NCBI GenBank assembly: GCA_946007485.1 | Contig: CAMGAM010000013.1 | Location: 1-17,097, forward strand | Direction: 5' to 3' | Length of the DNA: 17,097 nt | Source of the DNA: an uncultured Mycoplasmatota bacterium | GTDB lineage: Bacteria; Bacillota_I; Bacilli_A; RF39; UBA660 | Shown here: positions 12,525-17,097 of the stretch, in pieces | Layout of the letters: the number at the start of each line of letters is the position of its first letter | Numbering within the stretch: the stretch's first letter is position 1 | Position numbers and translations under genes: made by a program | Notes under the pieces: model-generated | The model's database searches: none | What the model saw: the letters and a program-made list of their open reading frames with translations, nothing else | Told to the model about the DNA's origin: nothing

Positions 12525-13655
12525 TTAACTTTTTGCTACAAATTCATCATATGTTAAACCAGAATCGTAGACCGCTTTGGCAGTATCTATACCAACATAG
12601 CGATAATGCCATTCTTCATACATATATCCTGTAATTTTTTCTTTGTCTTTTGGGTATCTGAGAATAAAACCATATTTATATGAATTATTAATGAGCCACT
12701 CATATTCTTTATCGCCTTCAGAAATAAAATCCGTTTTGTTAGCAATATCCATAGCTAGTCCAGTTTGATGTTCTGAATAACTAGCTCTAGCAGAGTATGT
12801 TTCGGCAGCAGCAAAGCCATCTCTTTTAACATAATTATTATATAGAGTTAATTGAGTAGCATATGAACGATAACCAGATCCAGCATAAATATAAATATTA
12901 TCTTTAGTAGCAGCTTCACACATTTCTTCAAAAGCAAGACGAGCATCTTTTCTTAATTGATTACTTCTTCCATACCACTGGTATTTAGAATTAATTGTTT
13001 CTAAATCACTGGGGATGTAGTCAGCTGATAATTTATGATATTTATTTACTAAGACCAAGATATCATCAGGATCTTCAATAGAAGAAACATTAGAATAATA
13101 ATCATTATCTAGACCAATATTGACATAGATAATAGCTGTTTCACTGTCAAAATCGTTACTATTTATGTATTTGAGGTATCTTTCTAGATTATCTTCTTTA
13201 AAATAAGAAAGATTAATAATAGTAGATAAATCTTTTAGATAAGTATTATTAATAATTATATTGATAGAAGTATCATTTAATTTATTATATATAAGATTAA
13301 TGTCATTAGAAGTATATCCTAAGGTAAGAAGAGCATCAATATTAGATAAAAAATTATCTTTATCGTGATATTCAATATCTAAATATTCATCAAGATATTC
13401 AGAATTAAAATATTCACTATTAATAATACTTTCTAAAGTTTTAGAATATTTTTTATTAAGAATGGCAGTATTTAAATTATTATCTTTGATAGTAGTAATG
13501 GTTAATTCATCATAACCAGTAGTTTTAGTTAAATAATAAGTATGAAGATTATCTTTATTTATAAATAAAACGATTCCTAAAATAATAAATAGTAGGGGAA
13601 TTACTAATCTTAAAGTCTTTTTTATACTAAATTTTTTCTTTCTTTGTCTTTTCAT
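12525..13655 (-). CDS. VanY-like D-alanyl-D-alanine carboxypeptidase (M15B)
   Basis: 376 residues from ATG 13655. The upstream in-frame GTG (13664) lies inside the AGGTGAT ribosome binding site and is rejected. A basic N-terminus and one membrane helix (about 15-34) anchor the protein with its enzyme outside. Residues 50-215 are a low-complexity Asn/Asp/Tyr/Leu-rich region of short helical repeats. The peptidase domain (about 220-376) has GSGYRSYATQ, the zinc motif SEHQTGLAMDI (His296, Asp303) and EEWHYRYVG (Glu348, His350). It trims terminal D-Ala from peptidoglycan stem peptides. The catalytic set is complete. VanY names a vancomycin-resistance member of the family, but no van genes are nearby, so housekeeping wall trimming is likelier. 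Confidence 0.92.
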   Translation of the reverse strand: MKRQRKKKFSIKKTLRLVIPLLFIILGIVLFINKDNLHTYYLTKTTGYDELTITTIKDNNLNTAILNKKYSKTLESIINSEYFNSEYLDEYLDIEYHDKDNFLSNIDALLTLGYTSNDINLIYNKLNDTSINIIINNTYLKDLSTIINLSYFKEDNLERYLKYINSNDFDSETAIIYVNIGLDNDYYSNVSSIEDPDDILVLVNKYHKLSADYIPSDLETINSKYQWYGRSNQLRKDARLAFEEMCEAATKDNIYIYAGSGYRSYATQLTLYNNYVKRDGFAAAETYSARASYSEHQTGLAMDIANKTDFISEGDKEYEWLINNSYKYGFILRYPKDKEKITGYMYEEWHYRYVGIDTAKAVYDSGLTYDEFVAKS

Positions 13656-13691
13656 TTTTATCACCTAGTATAAATATAACATAAAATGTAA

Positions 13692-13732
13692 AAAAATTCT
13701 AGATAAAAATATGTGTCTAATATGTGTCAAAA
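13692..13732. repeat. 41-bp perfect direct repeat, left copy
   Basis: Identical over 41 bases to 15901-15941 (offset 2209). It begins AAAAATTCTAGATAAAAATA and ends in two tandem TATGTGTC units at 11-bp spacing (13710 and 13721), then CAAAA. On the minus strand its right end supplies TTGACA (13725-13730), a possible -35 for vanY. Confidence 0.95.
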
Positions 13733-13767
13733 AAAATTTAAAGTTAGTGCTGTTTTTAGAATTATGT

Positions 13768-13773
13768 TATACT
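13768..13773 (+). promoter_or_regulatory. Extended -10 of the 13817 gene
   Basis: TGTTATACT with TATACT at 13768-13773; no good -35. It lies between the left repeat and the gene, so the inserted segment carries its own promoter. Confidence 0.5.
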
Positions 13774-13816
13774 ATTATTATATAAAATATGAAACTTTGT
13801 TAAGAAAGGATAGATT

Positions 13817-15868
13817 ATGATGTTTGGAGAAGTTTTATTTAAACTTAGGGAAAATTTACATTTCACTGATGAAGATTATAAAAACATAACTGAATTTAAG
13901 AAGAATAATTCTGATATTGAAGAAATAAAAAAAGAAATTGAAGATTTGGAACAGAAAAGATTAATTTTAAATAAAAATGTAGAATCTTTTAATATGATTA
14001 ATCGAATATTTAATAAGTCTTATAGGGAAACTGTAAACGAATTAGAAAAAAATAAAATAATATTAGACGAAAAAGTTAGACAGTTAAGTGAGTTAATAAA
14101 AAAGAATGATAGTTATCATTTTGAAGATGGATTATTAGATAAATTTCAGAGGTATAATGAAATTACTAAGGTTATAGATAGTTATAATAATGGTGATTTA
14201 GATGCTGTTGTTGAATATATTGTTAAAGAATTTGGAGATAATTATAAAAATGTATTTGATTTTTGTAATGAGCATGGAATATTACTTGATTTTTCAACTT
14301 CGAGAGAAGAAAAAATGTTGGATTTATTTAATGAAAAAAATACTCGCTTTGGGCGTAATCTTATTTCATCATTAGATGATATGTTTTTAGTTAGAAGAAC
14401 TGATTATATTCCAATTAATGATGAACTTATTGCACCAATAAAGAATGCAACTAAGGAAGTAACTAATAGTTTAGTGATTGATGGTAAGGAAGTATCTCAA
14501 TTTAATGCATCAGTTCCACATGGACATTGTACTATTCATTTTGCAATAAATCAGGAGGTAATGCCTCATAAGGATGCTCCAGATGGTTGGAATGGTAAAA
14601 AAATTACAATTTTACAACCTTTAACTGAAACATTATATCAATCTGCTATTTCTTTTGAACCAATAGATTGCTTTTTTGATGATATGGTAAAATTAAATAA
14701 TTATTATTTAATTTGCGATGATAAAAAAATTGCAGAAGATTTTTTAAAGAAGAACAATGGTGGGATTCCAATTATTGCGAGAGAAGGACAGGTTAATGGC
14801 TTTGGAAATAAAATTTTACGTGCAATGGGTGTTCCTTGTCCTTATAAAATTTATGATGGCCAATCGCATGATGGGAATTATCCATTAGAAACTTATTATA
14901 CTAAAGAGTTTTTGGAAAAATATCCACGAGTTGTTAAAGATGTAGATGGTGCATGTGGTAACTCAATACATAATCTTTATAAACAAATACAAAATGTTGT
15001 TTTTGAATTTCAATATGTTGATGAAGTTGCTAATTTTCTTTTATCAAAATGTGAATCTTTTGAAAGTGCTTTAAATAAATTTCAAGATAATTATGTTAGA
15101 AATAATAAAGGAGGTAGTAATTATCTTCATTATAATGATGATAAATTATCTTTTGCTAATTATATACAAGGAAAATACCAAGATGAGGCTAAGTTTGTTG
15201 ATTTTTTAAGTTCTTATTATTATAGCAATCAGAAAAGGTTTGATCCTCAGATTGTTTTTGAAAAAATTTGTGAGGGAATTGATAAGGAGAGTATTGATGA
15301 ATTAAAGTTAAAACGAATAAAAGAAGAGGTAATAAATATTATTTCTTCATCTAGTGATATTAATCATGATGAGAGGGGGGCTGTTGATTCATTAGTATTG
15401 CTTTTTAAATTTTTGAGGACTAATATTACTAAACTTAATACAGATAAAATTCAAAATGGAGTATATTGTGTGCCAATTAAATGGTATGATTTGAATAAAA
15501 AAATGAGTTGCTTTGAAGAATGTTTTAATCAATTCGAAACTGATAATTCGCTGTGGAAAAACTATGGTGATATTCTTTCATATCAACAACAATTGGGGCT
15601 TGATTTTACTTTAGATCATTCTTTTGATAGAGAATTTGAATTCTTAAACTTTATGGAGAGAATTAAAACTGCATTAGAATTAGAGGAAAAGACTGAAGTT
15701 GAATCTAGTCTTAAATTTGAAGTTAAGAGACGTTTGTCGGAATATAATCTCGAAGAAGTAATAATTAATAGCAAGGATGATATATCAAAGGTAGTTGAAG
15801 TAATTTATTGGTTAGCACTATTAGAACATGAACAAAATAAAAATTTGAGTGTTTCACATAGTAAATGA
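13817..15868 (+). CDS. 683-residue protein of unknown function in a repeat-bounded insertion
   Basis: Starts ATGATG after AAGAAAGGAT and ends in TGA. No signal peptide or membrane helix, so cytosolic. Residues about 30-98 are a charged coiled coil. The centre (about 188-350) looks globular and conserved in character: LVRRTDYIPIND (Arg193, Arg194), SVPHGHCTIHFAINQEV (His235, His237, His241), MPHKDAPDGW (His251), KKITILQPL, then GIPIIAREGQ and MGVPCPYKIYDGQSHDGNYP. The C-terminal half (about 385-683) is mostly helical. The Arg pair and His cluster could form an active or metal site, but I cannot assign a family. It is the only gene between perfect 41-bp direct repeats, separating vanY from rpoZ. 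A cargo, effector or defence role is a guess from that setting. Confidence 0.85.
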   Translation: MMFGEVLFKLRENLHFTDEDYKNITEFKKNNSDIEEIKKEIEDLEQKRLILNKNVESFNMINRIFNKSYRETVNELEKNKIILDEKVRQLSELIKKNDSYHFEDGLLDKFQRYNEITKVIDSYNNGDLDAVVEYIVKEFGDNYKNVFDFCNEHGILLDFSTSREEKMLDLFNEKNTRFGRNLISSLDDMFLVRRTDYIPINDELIAPIKNATKEVTNSLVIDGKEVSQFNASVPHGHCTIHFAINQEVMPHKDAPDGWNGKKITILQPLTETLYQSAISFEPIDCFFDDMVKLNNYYLICDDKKIAEDFLKKNNGGIPIIAREGQVNGFGNKILRAMGVPCPYKIYDGQSHDGNYPLETYYTKEFLEKYPRVVKDVDGACGNSIHNLYKQIQNVVFEFQYVDEVANFLLSKCESFESALNKFQDNYVRNNKGGSNYLHYNDDKLSFANYIQGKYQDEAKFVDFLSSYYYSNQKRFDPQIVFEKICEGIDKESIDELKLKRIKEEVINIISSSSDINHDERGAVDSLVLLFKFLRTNITKLNTDKIQNGVYCVPIKWYDLNKKMSCFEECFNQFETDNSLWKNYGDILSYQQQLGLDFTLDHSFDREFEFLNFMERIKTALELEEKTEVESSLKFEVKRRLSEYNLEEVIINSKDDISKVVEVIYWLALLEHEQNKNLSVSHSK

Positions 15869-15900
15869 AATACTTTTCAATGGTGATAGTTAGGATGGTT

Positions 15901-15941
15901 AAAAATTCTAGATAAAAATATGTGTCTAATATGTGTCAAAA
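15901..15941. repeat. 41-bp perfect direct repeat, right copy
   Basis: Identical to 13692-13732. It starts 32 bases after the stop codon of the 13817 gene and ends 61 bases before the rpoZ start. No terminator is visible between the orphan gene and this repeat. Confidence 0.95.
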
Positions 15942-16002
15942 TACTTGTAAATATTTTTTGTTTAAGATATGCTTAATATATAAGATAAGGGAGTGTGATA
16001 TT

Positions 16003-16203
16003 ATGATTTATCCATCTATTGATAAACTACTTACAATAGTAGATTCTAAGTATACTTTGGTTTATATAGCAGCTGGGAGAAGTAAACAAATGATTAAGAC
16101 AGGTTATTATCAAAAGCCAATAAGTGAATATAAGTCAAAGAAGACTATTGGTAGGGCATTAGAAGAAGTATATGATAATTTAATACATGTAAATAAAGGA
16201 TAA
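16003..16203 (+). CDS. rpoZ: RNA polymerase omega subunit
   Basis: 66 residues from ATG with AAGGGAG upstream. MIYPSIDKLLTIVDSKYTLV, a YIAAGRSKQM segment and KTIGRALEEVYDNL are the conserved features of omega: the N-terminal SIDxLL, the AAxRAxQ-like helix and the late ALxE helix. Omega binds beta-prime and helps core polymerase assembly. Longer in-frame starts upstream (from 15922) run into the 41-bp repeat and are rejected. gmk, its common upstream neighbour in Firmicutes, is not here. Confidence 0.88.
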   Translation: MIYPSIDKLLTIVDSKYTLVYIAAGRSKQMIKTGYYQKPISEYKSKKTIGRALEEVYDNLIHVNKG

Positions 16204-16229
16204 GATATAATTATCTTTTATTTTTTTGA
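16195..16229 (+). terminator. Terminator after rpoZ
   Basis: AAAGGATAA, including the stop codon, pairs with TTATCTTTT (one G-T pair) around a short loop, followed by a T run. Confidence 0.65.
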
Positions 16230-16296
16230 ATATATTGTAGTAATTGGGTAGATTTTTTTGAAGAAATTTAGTAAAATTATTATGGAGGATTTAGAG

Positions 16297-17097
16297 ATGA
16301 AAGATAAATTAAATTATAAATTATTAAATATACTGATAATTGTAGCAATAGTATGTTTACTTTATTCAATTAGTGGATTATGGTTAGGAATAGTTAGCAA
16401 TATCTTTAAAATTGTTGCACCATTTGCATTAGCTTTTGCATTAGCTTATGTAATTTATCCATTAGTTAAGAAACTGATCGATGCAGGAAGTCCTAAATGG
16501 TTAGCGATACTTACGGTATGTATTTTGGGAGTAGGATCACTTTTAGTAATAATTATTTTAACAGTACCACTTTTATATGAACAAATTCTTTTATTTCTTA
16601 GTAATATTTCAGTATTCTTATCTGATTTATCAACTAAGTATGAAATTAATTTTGGAGCTTTACAGTCAGCATTAACTGATTTTAGTACAAATATAATTTC
16701 TAATATTGGAAGCAGTATTTCAAATGGAGCGATATCAGCGGTTAATGCTTCAGTTAATGTATTAACGACTGGAATTGTGGTTGTGTGTGCTGCGGTATAT
16801 TTTCTTATTGATATGAATAAGATAAGAAGTAGTATTAAAAGATATTTTTATGAGAAGAATAGAAAGACTGCTAGTTATTTAAAGAAATTAGATGAAGAAC
16901 TTACAAAATATCTTGGAGGAATGGGACTTAATATAGTTATTCAGATGATTGAATATACTTTGGCCTTTTTGATAATAGGACATCCAAACTATTTAATTTT
17001 AGGTATTTTATCAGGAATATCAGCAATTATTCCATGGTTTGGTGGATTTTTAGTAGCGGCCATTTCGCTTTTGGTATCATCAGTTATTAGTACAATG
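16297..17097 (+). CDS. AI-2E family transporter, N-terminal part (cut by window end)
   Basis: 267 residues are visible from ATG (TGGAGG upstream); the frame is still open at the last base. Hydrophobic helices lie at about 9-30, 36-57, 68-93, 150-171, 211-227 and 232-262, with a long polar loop after the third (about 95-148) and a cytoplasmic helical stretch at 172-208 (IDMNKIRSSIKRYF...YLKKLDEELTKYLGG). The PFALAFALAYVIYPLVKKL and IPWFGG motifs are typical of the AI-2E/PerM/YtvI family (about 340-400 residues in full). Members include autoinducer-2 exporters and sodium-proton antiporters, so the substrate is open. Confidence 0.88.
   Translation, partial: MKDKLNYKLLNILIIVAIVCLLYSISGLWLGIVSNIFKIVAPFALAFALAYVIYPLVKKLIDAGSPKWLAILTVCILGVGSLLVIIILTVPLLYEQILLFLSNISVFLSDLSTKYEINFGALQSALTDFSTNIISNIGSSISNGAISAVNASVNVLTTGIVVVCAAVYFLIDMNKIRSSIKRYFYEKNRKTASYLKKLDEELTKYLGGMGLNIVIQMIEYTLAFLIIGHPNYLILGILSGISAIIPWFGGFLVAAISLLVSSVISTM

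Noticed and set aside
12525..13655. Vancomycin-resistance operon
   Set aside because: Only a VanY-type peptidase is present; no vanH/A/X genes, and the two-component genes at 5235-7159 are far away. A general wall carboxypeptidase is likelier.
13692..15941. The 2.2-kb segment as an insertion sequence
   Set aside because: The gene has no transposase motifs, the boundary repeats are direct and 41 bp long, and no terminal inverted repeats are seen.

Overview
AT-rich, low-GC Gram-positive DNA using the standard bacterial code: TGA ends several genes, including the response regulator and the 683-residue orphan. A class A penicillin-binding protein, RecU and a D,D-carboxypeptidase show a walled cell. 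A tmRNA tag ending in AVAYA, recalling the ...AFA tags of Mollicutes, suggests a Bacilli lineage near Mollicutes or Erysipelotrichia, probably host-associated. That placement is inference; no rRNA gene is in the window.

Layout. 1-318: 3' end of an HNH nuclease gene. 320-3410: accessory zone downstream of ssrA (tmRNA, minus strand, 3411-3758). It contains four decayed copies of the ssrA 3' end, some with a minus-strand terminator beside them. Two related cassettes of small membrane-anchored proteins (984 and 2463) and one unknown 105-codon frame lie among them. This is what repeated integration at the ssrA 3' end would leave behind. 3852-4371: two overlapping small membrane-protein genes, holin-like in shape. 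4404-7159 (minus): an OmpR-family two-component system followed by a membrane protein with repeats in its tail. 7316-8407: a TPR-containing family 2 glycosyltransferase. 8420-11976 (minus): recU followed by the class A PBP gene, the same order as recU-ponA in Bacillus. 12143-12315: a short self-contained transcript encoding at most 22 residues. 12359-12449 (minus): tRNA-Ser(GCT). 12525-13655 (minus): VanY-like carboxypeptidase. 13817-15868: a 683-residue protein of unknown function inside a 2.2-kb segment bounded by perfect 41-bp direct repeats. 16003-16203: rpoZ. 16297 to the right edge: AI-2E family transporter, cut by the window.

The core genes are mostly cell-envelope functions: PBP, carboxypeptidase, glycosyltransferase and a two-component system. 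The two places with the clearest signs of gene traffic are the ssrA-end array (about 430-3445) and the direct-repeat-bounded orphan between vanY and rpoZ. Direct repeats phased at 11 bp, the spacing typical of OmpR-family regulators, occur upstream of the first membrane cassette, between the two-component operon and the glycosyltransferase gene, and inside the 41-bp repeats. No integrase, transposase or CRISPR array is visible.
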